From an uncultured Alistipes sp. (lineage in GTDB: Bacteria; Bacteroidota; Bacteroidia; Bacteroidales; Rikenellaceae): 12,577 nucleotides of DNA. Below, in pieces: positions 1-6,461 of the stretch (within the stretch, counting starts at the first letter, position 1; each line of letters starts with the position of its first letter). Location of the stretch: contig CALBKP010000060.1 in NCBI GenBank assembly GCA_937895825.1, positions 1-12,577 on the forward strand, written 5' to 3'. The notes under the pieces were generated by a model that saw only the letters and a program-made list of their open reading frames with translations, did not search any database and had not been told where the DNA came from. A program made the translations under genes and the position numbers.

Positions 1-411
1 ATAGGTGGATTTCAGCTTAGTCAGCATCCGGTAATCCATGATGGCTGGGATGATGGGATGTTTTCCCTTCAGTTTTTCCAGCACATCCGCATTGGTGGAG
101 TAGCCGGTTTTGGTTTTCTTTACGGGAGGCAGCCCCAGTTTCTCAAACAGGAGTTCTCCCAGCTGCTTGGTGGAATTGATATTGAACTTCTCTTCGGAAT
201 AAGAGAAAATCAGGCTTTCGCAGTCTGCAATCCGCTGGGACAGCATGTCGCCAAACTGTTCCAACTGCTGCCGGTCAATGAGGATGCCCCGCTTTTCCAT
301 CCGGAACAGAACTTCACACAGTGGAAGCTCGATATCCCGGTAAAGAGACATCATGTCGTTCTTTTCCAGTTCCTCAGAAAGAGGCTGGCAAAGATTCCAG
401 ATGGCTTCAGC
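1..411 (-). CDS. polA: DNA polymerase I, internal fragment (Clostridia-like)
   Basis: Read on the minus strand, this open frame encodes an internal piece of family A DNA polymerase, the chromosomal repair and Okazaki-fragment polymerase. Directly visible stretches are IELPLCEVLFRMEKRGI, FNINSTKQLGELLFEKLGL, KKTKTGYSTNADVLEKL and, at the window edge, YRMLTKLKSTY. These match the thumb-proximal part of the polymerase domain, upstream of the catalytic palm motifs, so neither the start nor the active site is present. The wording resembles Firmicutes/Clostridia PolA more than Bacteroidota PolA, which disagrees with the rest of the window. The match ends around position 411-426, where an unrelated plus-strand coding sequence begins. 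I infer a chimeric assembly join; transfer of a polA fragment is possible but less likely. The family call is very secure; the donor lineage is a recollection of family sequences, not a search. Confidence 0.88.
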
Positions 412-699
412 GCAGGCAGCAGCAACCCCTACGACGCAGTATGGCACACCTACAACATACAGCGCTTGGCCAACGGTAAATACTGCATACAGAATGCAGG
501 CAACGCAGGCAATAAATTCTGGAGCGTAAACGGCGCGACCATCGAGCAGAGCAGCAACAACAAGATGACTCCCGAGCAGTTCAAGAAGGTTATCATCAAG
601 GTTTACGCTTATGGCCCCGCTGCTAACTACTCGTTCACATTCGACGTTGTCGACGAGGGTAAGTTCAGCTACGTCGAGGGCTCAATCACCGAGTTGTAA
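412..699 (+). CDS. C-terminal fragment of an unrecognised protein
   Basis: A plus-strand open frame ends in TAA at 697-699. Its last ~95 residues, from about AGSSNPYDAVWHTYNIQR onward, look like genuine protein (NAGNAGNKFWSVNG, KVIIKVYAYGPAANYSFTFDVV, KFSYVEGSITEL), with alternating hydrophobic residues suggesting beta strands. Upstream of about 412 the same frame is only the antisense of the polA fragment, so the true N-terminus is missing. A hairpin terminator follows 23 bp after the stop, which supports a real gene end. I do not recognise the family. The beta-rich, aromatic C-terminus would suit a secreted or surface protein of Bacteroidota, but no signal peptide can be seen because the start is lost. 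No function is assigned. Confidence 0.5.
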   Translation, partial: AGSSNPYDAVWHTYNIQRLANGKYCIQNAGNAGNKFWSVNGATIEQSSNNKMTPEQFKKVIIKVYAYGPAANYSFTFDVVDEGKFSYVEGSITEL

Positions 700-722
700 T
701 CCTCACACGTATAGATAGTCGA

Positions 723-760
723 GGGGGTGGCTAACGTCTGTTAGCTCGCCCCCTTGGCTC
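723..760. terminator. Bidirectional hairpin terminator
   Basis: GGGGG (723-727) pairs with CCCCC (749-753), and inside it GCTAAC (730-735) pairs with GTTAGC (740-745) around a GTCT loop. A short T run follows at 761-764. It lies between two convergent genes, the plus-strand fragment ending at 699 and the minus-strand gene ending at 763, and probably serves both. Confidence 0.65.
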
Positions 761-762
761 TT

Positions 763-1695
763 TTATGGGCGTATGTCGGCGATGTCGGCACCCTCCTCCC
801 TGCCCTCCATGATGCCCGACACGCGGTAGTTGAAGCCCACCTTACGGGCTATCTCCTCAACCTTCGCGCTCCACACGCTGAAGCCCTTGCCCTCGTCGGG
901 GAAGAGTATGACATTGCGACCCTTGAGCGGCCTGAGACGCTCGGCCGTGAGCCCCGAGAGGGAGTCCACCGCCACCCATACAAGGTCGGGTAGTAGTATC
1001 GACCCCACGTGTGCTGTCTTGGGCGCTTCGACGATGGCTACCGTTGCCGTGGGCATCGTGCGAAGCAGGTGCTCGCCATAGAGCGACTGCGTAAGCTCCC
1101 AATCATCGGGCAAGACACCCTCGCGCCGCATGAGGGCGTGTACCCAGTCTATCGTGCCGCTGCCCTTGAGCCGCCTGCCCGTAGCCGCGTCGTACTCCAT
1201 AATCTTCCCCGTGCGTATGCGACCCTCCACGTCGCGCTGCCAGAAGACGACCTTATCATCCACACCACCAGGCTTGTATAGCTCCGCTACGCGCTCCGCT
1301 GCCGCCACGCCATATGTCGCACGCAGCCACCTCATATGCGCCGAGTCGCGCCCGAGGCTCGCCGTAGCCACCCATTCGGGCAATGTGCAGGGTTGCTTCG
1401 GGGCTGGGGGAGGTGTGGGCTTGCGTGTTGCTGTTGAATTGTTGAATTTCCCTATATCATTCAACAATTCAACACCATCATTAAGCCACGGATGATCCTC
1501 AAAATATTGACGTGGGGTATAGTGATAACCACACTTATCAAGGCGGTTACACTTACCTACATTATCTGCCACGTATTGATTATTAGTATTATCAATATAT
1601 CGAGTAAACGTATATTTCCTACCACACTGAGGACATGTATAGCGTGTACCTCGGCCTCTGTATCTCTCAAGTGAATATCTATATGTATTATTCAT
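763..1695 (-). CDS. DUF6371-type zinc-finger/Toprim-like protein of a mobile element
   Basis: This 310-residue protein has an N-terminal zinc-ribbon-like module with cysteines at 21, 24, 49 and 55 (CPQCG, then GKCN and KCGYHYTP), a proline-rich linker around 92-101, and a C-terminal part with a Toprim-like strand (VAIVEAPKTAHVGS, about 219-232) and VILFPDEGK (about 262-270). In the family as I know it (DUF6371, common beside RepA-like ATPases in Bacteroidota integrative elements and plasmids) this layout resembles DnaG/phage primases. A role in element DNA replication is inference. The start is the ATG at 1693-1695. It follows the AAA ATPase gene by 112 bp, probably in one transcript. Codons 75-88 contain a perfect 15-bp inverted repeat that also occurs just upstream of the gene; it falls in the interdomain linker, where it would be tolerated. 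Family call fairly sure, biochemical role not. Confidence 0.75.
   Translation of the reverse strand: MNNTYRYSLERYRGRGTRYTCPQCGRKYTFTRYIDNTNNQYVADNVGKCNRLDKCGYHYTPRQYFEDHPWLNDGVELLNDIGKFNNSTATRKPTPPPAPKQPCTLPEWVATASLGRDSAHMRWLRATYGVAAAERVAELYKPGGVDDKVVFWQRDVEGRIRTGKIMEYDAATGRRLKGSGTIDWVHALMRREGVLPDDWELTQSLYGEHLLRTMPTATVAIVEAPKTAHVGSILLPDLVWVAVDSLSGLTAERLRPLKGRNVILFPDEGKGFSVWSAKVEEIARKVGFNYRVSGIMEGREEGADIADIRP
1433..1473. repeat. Perfect 15-bp inverted repeat inside the DUF6371 gene
   Basis: Left arm GTTGAATTGTTGAAT (1433-1447), core TTCCCTATATC (1448-1458), right arm ATTCAACAATTCAAC (1459-1473). Arms and core recur inverted at 1757-1790. Each arm is built of GTTGAA half-units. Confidence 0.9.
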
Positions 1696-1745
1696 ATTGA
1701 TAGTAATATATAATTAATTATTATTGGTTGATACCTATTATCTCT
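1690..1745. other. AT-rich stretch between the iteron-like repeats
   Basis: About 50 bases composed almost only of A and T (for example AATATATAATTAATTATTATT) immediately upstream of the DUF6371 start and next to the repeat array at 1757-1812. It could be an easily melted region of an origin or simply the gene's promoter and leader; no TAnnTTTG box is visible in it on the minus strand. Confidence 0.4.
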
Positions 1746-1756
1746 CCTTTGTTGTT

Positions 1757-1812
1757 GTTGAATTGTTGAATGATATAGGGAAATTCAACACGTCAACATT
1801 CAACACGTCAAC
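1757..1812. repeat. Iteron-like repeat array, inverted copy of 1433-1473
   Basis: GTTGAATTGTTGAAT (1757-1771), core GATATAGGGAA (1772-1782), then two tandem copies of ATTCAACACGTCAAC (1783-1797 and 1798-1812). The core is the exact reverse complement of the core at 1448-1458, and about 34 bp match the other copy in inverted orientation. The last unit overlaps the stop codon of the ATPase gene (1808-1810). Confidence 0.88.
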
Positions 1813-2836
1813 ACTCTTCGCTCTCCACTCGCTTTAGCATCTTGTGGACTGTTGAGCGGTCCTTATACCCCAGTTCGGTGGCTATCTCTTGGAAGGTCTT
1901 GCCCTCCTCGCGCATCGAGCGGGCAAGGGCTATTCGCTCCTCCTGCTCCTCGTTGCGCTCCTTAAGAGCACTGAACGGCACGCGGCGACCCGTAGCCTCG
2001 AAGTTCAGCGACGGCAGGAAGCGCAGCTCGAACGAGTCGTGCTTATACTCCGCGGGGAGGTAGTTACCCTTGACGATGCATAGATGGCGTATGTCGTGGC
2101 GCTCGGGGTCGGGGCGTAACTCCATCATTGTTCGCATCTTAGCCTCGAAGCCCTGCGAGCCTATGGCGTTATGTTTCGATGGCGCGAGGCTCTCGGTGCG
2201 CTTGCCCGTGTGGTGGAGGAAGAGGACAAGCGTGGAGTGCTTCTGCGCCAGCTGCGAGAAGCCGTTAATGAAGCTACGCACGCGGTTGTTCTCGTTCATA
2301 GGCCCCGTGTAGAGGTCGGCAAAGGCATCCACAACCACGAGGTCGGCAGGCTCGGCCGCGAGGCTCTGGTCGAGCGTCGCCATGAGCGACTCGGTGTCGA
2401 AGATAAAGCCGAGCTTCGAGTAGGTGTAGCTCTCCGTCGCCAACGCCTCCATCTGTCGGCGCATGAGCGCACCGATGGCCGCCTGGTCATCCTCCGTGGA
2501 TACGTATAACGCTCTGTGGTGCTTGGGTTTAAGCTCGAAGCCGAGGTATCGGGGCGAGCCAGCACATACGGCCATAGCCAGGCCGCGCAGCAACGTCGAC
2601 TTGCCCGAGTCGGACGACCCCACCAACGCCGCCACACCCACACGCGGCAGGATGGGTGCCACGAGGCAGTCCAGCACCTCGGCATCGGCCGATGCCACGA
2701 TGTCGCCCGTGACGATATACTTGCGGTAGATGTCGCGCTCGCGCTCCTGCTCCTGGCGCAGCTCGTCCATAAGTCGTTGTGTGTCCTGGCGCAACTGCTC
2801 TATTGCATCGTTGCACCCGTTAGTTGCTCTTTCCAT
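1808..2836 (-). CDS. RepA-like AAA_25 family ATPase of a mobile element
   Basis: This 342-residue RecA-fold ATPase has a charged, coiled-coil-like N-terminus (about 8-40), Walker A GSSDSGKS (73-80), Walker B-like LVVVDAFADL (166-175) and LFLHHTGK (206-212), whose paired histidines are usual in the RSF1010 RepA/AAA_25 hexameric helicase family. The C-terminus (about 300-336, EEGKTFQEIATELGYKDRSTVHKML) reads as a helix-turn-helix, so the protein may also bind DNA. Family knowledge suggests a replicative helicase or loader for a plasmid or integrative element; this is inferred from motifs and from the adjacent primase-like gene and iteron-like repeats. Start is ATG at 2834-2836, with a good promoter upstream. 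No integrase, relaxase or transfer gene is in the window, so the element is incomplete here. Confidence 0.82.
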   Translation of the reverse strand: MERATNGCNDAIEQLRQDTQRLMDELRQEQERERDIYRKYIVTGDIVASADAEVLDCLVAPILPRVGVAALVGSSDSGKSTLLRGLAMAVCAGSPRYLGFELKPKHHRALYVSTEDDQAAIGALMRRQMEALATESYTYSKLGFIFDTESLMATLDQSLAAEPADLVVVDAFADLYTGPMNENNRVRSFINGFSQLAQKHSTLVLFLHHTGKRTESLAPSKHNAIGSQGFEAKMRTMMELRPDPERHDIRHLCIVKGNYLPAEYKHDSFELRFLPSLNFEATGRRVPFSALKERNEEQEERIALARSMREEGKTFQEIATELGYKDRSTVHKMLKRVESEEC

Positions 2837-2854
2837 AGTCTTAAGGTCTATTTA

Positions 2855-2883
2855 TTGTACATAAATTGAATTTTCAGGTACAA
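2855..2883. promoter_or_regulatory. Operator-like inverted repeat at the ATPase promoter
   Basis: TTGTAC (2855-2860) and GTACAA (2878-2883) form a 6-bp inverted repeat spanning the expected transcription start and touching the -7 box of the ATPase gene. An autoregulatory site for the protein's own helix-turn-helix is possible but speculative. Confidence 0.3.
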
Positions 2884-2911
2884 ATATACAACCTCAATGA
2901 CCCTTTGTCAA
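2881..2911 (-). promoter_or_regulatory. Bacteroidota-type promoter of the ATPase gene
   Basis: On the minus strand a TATATTTG -7 box (2881-2888) fits TAnnTTTG, with TTG (2909-2911) 20 bp upstream, the usual spacing for the Bacteroidota primary sigma factor. It lies about 45 bp before the ATG. Confidence 0.65.
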
Positions 2912-2968
2912 GAGATTTCGACTAAAATATTTTTACTTGGATGTTAAAGTATTGAATAGCAAGGGGCA

Positions 2969-4429
2969 TTACGCAGCCTTGCGAGAGGTGAGCCATAGGC
3001 CGATGAGCGTGATGGCCGTATTGAGGATGAGTATGTCGTAGCTGAACTGGTAGCCTGCGAGCCACGCTTCGGAGTTCGAGGCGATGATATAGCTCGCGAC
3101 GGGTGCGAGTATGGCGATGATAGGTATTGCGCGGCCGCGTGGCATACGGCGCGTAGCAAGGCCGAAGATAAATAGACCGAGCAGCGGGCCATACGTATAG
3201 CTCGCCATCGTGAAGATTAGGGTTATAGCCCCTGCCGTGCTCCAGCGGTTGAAGGTGATGATAACGAGTGCCATCGCCGCGGCAATCAGCGTGTGTACCC
3301 TCAGGCGGCTCTTCTCTAAGGCCGCGGTGTCGTTGTCACATCGTCGCGCACCGAGGATGTCGAGCGTGAAGGATGTAGTGAGGGCGGTGAGTGCCGAGCC
3401 TGCCGAGGAGTATGTCGAGGCCACAAGGCCGAGTAGGAAGGCGATGCCCACAACCACGGGGAGGCCGCACTGCGTGGCCACGTAGCCAAAGAGGTCGTCG
3501 CCACGTGTGATGGTCACACCACGGCTATCCGTAAAGAGGTAGAGCAGTGCTCCGAGCGCGAGAAAGAGCGTGATGACAACTATCTGTATGGCTATCGAGC
3601 TCATCATGCCACGCTGCGCATCGCGCTGCGTCGGGCACGAGAGCATCGTCTGCATCATATCCTGGTCAAGGCCCGTCATCGCCACAACGAGGAAGATGCC
3701 GGCGATAAACTGCTTCCAGAAGTAGCGGCGGTCGAGTGGGTCGTCAAGGAACAACACCTCGGAGTAGCGACTATCGCTAATAGCTGCGATGGCCTCACCG
3801 AGGGAGATGCCGAGGGCACTGCTCGTAAAGAGGATGCAGAGCACTATGCTGCTGACCATGATGAGCGTCTTGAGCGTCTCTACCCAGACTACCGACCTAA
3901 CGCCGCCACGTCGTGTATAGAGCCATACGAGCGACATCATAACGAGGGTGTTGACCTCAAAGGGGATGTCGTACTTGTCGTAGAGTAACGTTTGCAGCAC
4001 GACGCATATAACATAGGCACGAAGCGAGGCGGAGAGTATCTTCGAGAGGAAGAAGAACCATGCTCCCGTGCGGTGCGCCACGATGCCAAAGCGGTGGTCT
4101 AAATATTCGTACAACGACACCACCCCCAAGCGGTAGTAGAGCGGTATCAGCACATAGGCGATAACAATGTAGCCCACAAGGAAGCCCATGCAGGTCTGAA
4201 GGTACGAAAAGCTATCCGCCGCAACCGAGCCAGGCACCGAGATATAGGTCACGCCCGACATAGCAGCACCTACCATGGCGATAGCTGCCACGGCACGATG
4301 TGTGGTGCGGCCTCCAGTGAAGAATGTGTGAGAGTCGACATTACGCGATGCCCGCCACGCCACAACAAATAGCAGCGCGACATAGCCCGCAAGGGTGAGT
4401 ATGATGGCAACAGACGACACCGCGGTCAA
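2969..4429 (-). CDS. Sodium:solute symporter family transporter
   Basis: This 486-residue protein is a polytopic membrane protein with about 13 hydrophobic segments, starting with SVAIILTLAGYVALLFVVAW. It shows SSS-family features: the early AMVGAAMSGVTYISVPG segment, GVVSLYEYLDHRFG, a middle TGLDQDMMQTMLSC, and the serine-rich GLVASTYSSAGSALTALTTS stretch that in this family contributes to the sodium site. It would couple sodium influx to solute uptake across the inner membrane; the solute cannot be read from the sequence. Start: an in-frame TAA lies just upstream and there is no nearby ATG, so it must begin at TTG 4427-4429 or GTG 4418-4420. It lies 15 bp after the stop of the COG2509 gene, so co-transcription is likely. 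No terminator is evident between its stop and the ATPase gene promoter. Confidence 0.88.
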   Translation of the reverse strand: MTAVSSVAIILTLAGYVALLFVVAWRASRNVDSHTFFTGGRTTHRAVAAIAMVGAAMSGVTYISVPGSVAADSFSYLQTCMGFLVGYIVIAYVLIPLYYRLGVVSLYEYLDHRFGIVAHRTGAWFFFLSKILSASLRAYVICVVLQTLLYDKYDIPFEVNTLVMMSLVWLYTRRGGVRSVVWVETLKTLIMVSSIVLCILFTSSALGISLGEAIAAISDSRYSEVLFLDDPLDRRYFWKQFIAGIFLVVAMTGLDQDMMQTMLSCPTQRDAQRGMMSSIAIQIVVITLFLALGALLYLFTDSRGVTITRGDDLFGYVATQCGLPVVVGIAFLLGLVASTYSSAGSALTALTTSFTLDILGARRCDNDTAALEKSRLRVHTLIAAAMALVIITFNRWSTAGAITLIFTMASYTYGPLLGLFIFGLATRRMPRGRAIPIIAILAPVASYIIASNSEAWLAGYQFSYDILILNTAITLIGLWLTSRKAA

Positions 4430-4444
4430 TGGTTAGAGTCAATG

Positions 4445-6010
4445 TTAGAAGTTATGCGCCTTGCAGTAGCGCGCAACAGCATCGGCTATACGCTCGCCAT
4501 CGAGTGCGGCAGAGACGATGCCTCCAGCATAGCCAGCACCCTCGCCTGCGGGGAACAGACCATCAACTTCGGTGTGCATCAACGTCTCGGGGTCGCGCGG
4601 GATGCGCACGGGGGTAGATGTTCGTGACTCCACGCCCACGACGATAGCCTCATTCGAAACAAAGCCCTTCATCTTACGGCCAAATGTAGCGATGCCGCTA
4701 CGTAGTCGCTCGCCGATAACCTCGGGCATCCACCTATCCAGGCGCGACGATATGAGGCCAGGGATATAGGATGTGCGTGGTAGGGTGTGCGATGTGCGGC
4801 CATAGACAAAGTCCGAGACACGCTGTGCTGGGGCTACCTGCCTATCGCCACTATGCTGGCGTGCAAGCTCCTCGAACTGCTGCTGGTAGCGTAGTCCTGC
4901 TAACTCGCCCCACTCGCCCTTAAGATGTGCGAAGTCCTCGAGGCGTACCTCCGTGACGAGGCCAGAGTTTGCAAAGGCTGAGTTACGACCACTGGGCGAC
5001 ATGCCGTTCACGACCGACTGCGTGGTGTCGGTCATCGCTGGCACGATAAAACCTCCAGGACACATACAGAATGAGTAGACACCACGCCCTGCCTCCTGGC
5101 TAACAAGCGAGTAGCTCGCCGCTGGCAACCACTCGCCACGCTCCTCGCGGTGATACTGTATGCTGTCGATAAGCCTCTGTGGATGCTCAATACGCACGCC
5201 CATAGCAAAAGGCTTGGCCTCGATGGCGATGCCCGATGAATACAACAACTCGTAGATGTCGCGTGCCGAGTGTCCTGTGGCCAATACCACGGCAGCGCCC
5301 TCGATGGTGGTGTCACCGACCTTTACGCCCGTGATGCGCCCCTTCTTCAGCACGAAGCCCGTGACACGGCTCTCGAAGAGTACCTTGCCGCCATGCTCGG
5401 TGATCGTGCGGCAGATGTTCGATATGATGCGTGGCAGCTTGTCTGTACCGATATGGGGATGTGCCTCAAACAGAATCTCGGGGTTTGCGCCGTGCCATAC
5501 AAGCGTCTGCAACGCCTTGTTGTAGTCGCCACGCTTCTTGCTGCGCGTGAAGAGCTTACCATCGGAGAACGTGCCCGCGCCACCCTCGCCAAAGGCGTAG
5601 TTCGAGTCGGGGTTTACGTCGCCACCGCGGTTGATCTGCGCGATGTCGTGCTTGCGCGATAGCACCGACTTGCCGCGCTCCAGAAGTATCGGCTTAAAGC
5701 CTAACTCTATGAGGCGTAGCGAGGCAAAGAGTCCCGCAGGGCCTGAGCCTACGACAATAACCTCCGTGCCCGTGTCCACCGCGGGGTAGTCGAAGTGCAG
5801 CGGTGCGGGCTGCGGCTCGGTATCTATGTAAATCTCGAGCGATAGGTTTACCTTGGCCATGCGCTGACGTGCATCGATCGAACGCTTCACTACACGTGCG
5901 AGAGCTATCTCGCTCTGGCGTATGCCGAGACGCTCGGCAGCGCGTGATATGTAAAACTTCTCGTTGGCAGCCTGCTTAGGCGACAGTTGTAGGGTTATGG
6001 TCTTGGGCAT
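4445..6010 (-). CDS. COG2509-type FAD-dependent dehydrogenase
   Basis: This 521-residue protein has an N-terminal ~80-residue alpha/beta domain and then a Rossmann FAD-binding motif VIVVGSGPAGLFASL (83-97), with the ribose-binding acidic residue in LLERG (E111). It has a Gly-rich segment NYAFGEGGAGTFSDGKL (137-153), VVLATGHSARDIYELL in the middle, the cysteine-containing SFCMCPGG, and a C-terminal FAD motif with GLFPAGEGAGYAGGI. This is the layout of the widespread but uncharacterised FAD-dependent dehydrogenase family COG2509. It is cytoplasmic, with no signal peptide. Start ATG 6008-6010 gives the family's expected N-terminus (MPKTITLQLSP). It leads a probable two-gene operon with the symporter, a pairing that may hint at a shared substrate, though this is only inference. 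The family is certain, the substrate unknown. Confidence 0.88.
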   Translation of the reverse strand: MPKTITLQLSPKQAANEKFYISRAAERLGIRQSEIALARVVKRSIDARQRMAKVNLSLEIYIDTEPQPAPLHFDYPAVDTGTEVIVVGSGPAGLFASLRLIELGFKPILLERGKSVLSRKHDIAQINRGGDVNPDSNYAFGEGGAGTFSDGKLFTRSKKRGDYNKALQTLVWHGANPEILFEAHPHIGTDKLPRIISNICRTITEHGGKVLFESRVTGFVLKKGRITGVKVGDTTIEGAAVVLATGHSARDIYELLYSSGIAIEAKPFAMGVRIEHPQRLIDSIQYHREERGEWLPAASYSLVSQEAGRGVYSFCMCPGGFIVPAMTDTTQSVVNGMSPSGRNSAFANSGLVTEVRLEDFAHLKGEWGELAGLRYQQQFEELARQHSGDRQVAPAQRVSDFVYGRTSHTLPRTSYIPGLISSRLDRWMPEVIGERLRSGIATFGRKMKGFVSNEAIVVGVESRTSTPVRIPRDPETLMHTEVDGLFPAGEGAGYAGGIVSAALDGERIADAVARYCKAHNF

Positions 6011-6082
6011 AATACTCTGCTTTAGTCCTATAAAAGCCTATGCCACGGTCGATTATAGACGTAGCAATAACTATTCAAGATA

Positions 6083-6090
6083 CAAAAATA
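6083..6090 (-). promoter_or_regulatory. Possible -7 box for the dehydrogenase operon
   Basis: TATTTTTG on the minus strand fits TAnnTTTG, about 75 bp upstream of the ATG. No TTG is found at the -33 spacing, so this is only a moderate candidate. Confidence 0.4.
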
Positions 6091-6120
6091 AGAAAAATTA
6101 TGAGAAAAAGTGAAATAATG

Positions 6121-6151
6121 TTGTGGATATTACAAAAAGTTTTTAACTTTG
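6121..6151 (+). promoter_or_regulatory. Promoter of the tRNA-Leu gene
   Basis: TTG (6121-6123), a 20-bp spacer, then TAACTTTG (6144-6151) match the Bacteroidota -33/-7 consensus exactly. The mature tRNA begins 70 bp downstream, leaving a leader to be processed off. Confidence 0.75.
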
Positions 6152-6221
6152 CACCGCTCGATGAGGCATAAGAGGTGTTTCGTTAGAGCCTTCTTGATGG
6201 TTTTCAAGGAGTATGGATCCT

Positions 6222-6303
6222 GCGGATATGGTGTAATTGGTAGCCACGTCAGACTTAGGATCTGATGCCGAGAGGCGTGGGGGTTCGAGTCCCTTTATCC
6301 GCA
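6222..6303 (+). tRNA. tRNA-Leu (anticodon UAG)
   Basis: The acceptor stem GCGGATA pairs with TATCCGC, with discriminator A at 6303. The anticodon stem TCAGA/TCTGA holds the loop CTTAGGA with anticodon TAG at 6256-6258. The variable arm TGCCGAGAGGCGT is long, as in class II tRNAs, and the T loop is TTCGAGT with a stem containing two G-U pairs. CCA is not encoded. It reads CUA-type leucine codons. A consensus promoter precedes it and a strong terminator follows directly. Its last three bases are also the first three of a 122-bp repeat copied 1.6 kb downstream. Confidence 0.95.
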
Positions 6304-6422
6304 CAGAAAAAGAGCAGTTCGCAAGACTGCTCTTTTTTTGTGCGAATACTCCGCAACTATATTTACAATCCCTCCAAACCTCCCTTTGAGAAGGGAGGCT
6401 TGTGGCAAGTGTTCCACTTGCT
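6301..6422 (+). repeat. 122-bp direct repeat, copy A
   Basis: Identical to 7906-8027 except one base (A at 6345, G at 7950). It contains three hairpins: the tRNA terminator bounded by GCACA and TGTGC, CCTCCCTT-TGAG-AAGGGAGG, and GCAAGTG-TTC-CACTTGC. It begins in the last three bases of tRNA-Leu. Confidence 0.92.
6306..6339 (+). terminator. Intrinsic terminator of tRNA-Leu
   Basis: The stem AAAAGAGCAGT pairs with ACTGCTCTTTT around a TCGCAAG loop and runs into seven Ts. The outer GCACA/TGTGC pair (6301-6305 and 6339-6343) extends the palindrome into the tRNA 3' end. Confidence 0.85.
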
Positions 6423-6461
6423 TATCTGCGATGGCACCTCCTATTTTCCATATACTATAAT

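Noticed and set aside
58..411. N-terminal part of the 213-residue plus-strand frame starting at 58
   Set aside because: It is exactly antisense to the polA fragment, which has strong family matches; only the part after ~412 looks protein-like.
1433..1812. CRISPR array
   Set aside because: The repeats are palindromic iteron-like units without regular unique spacers, and no cas gene is present.
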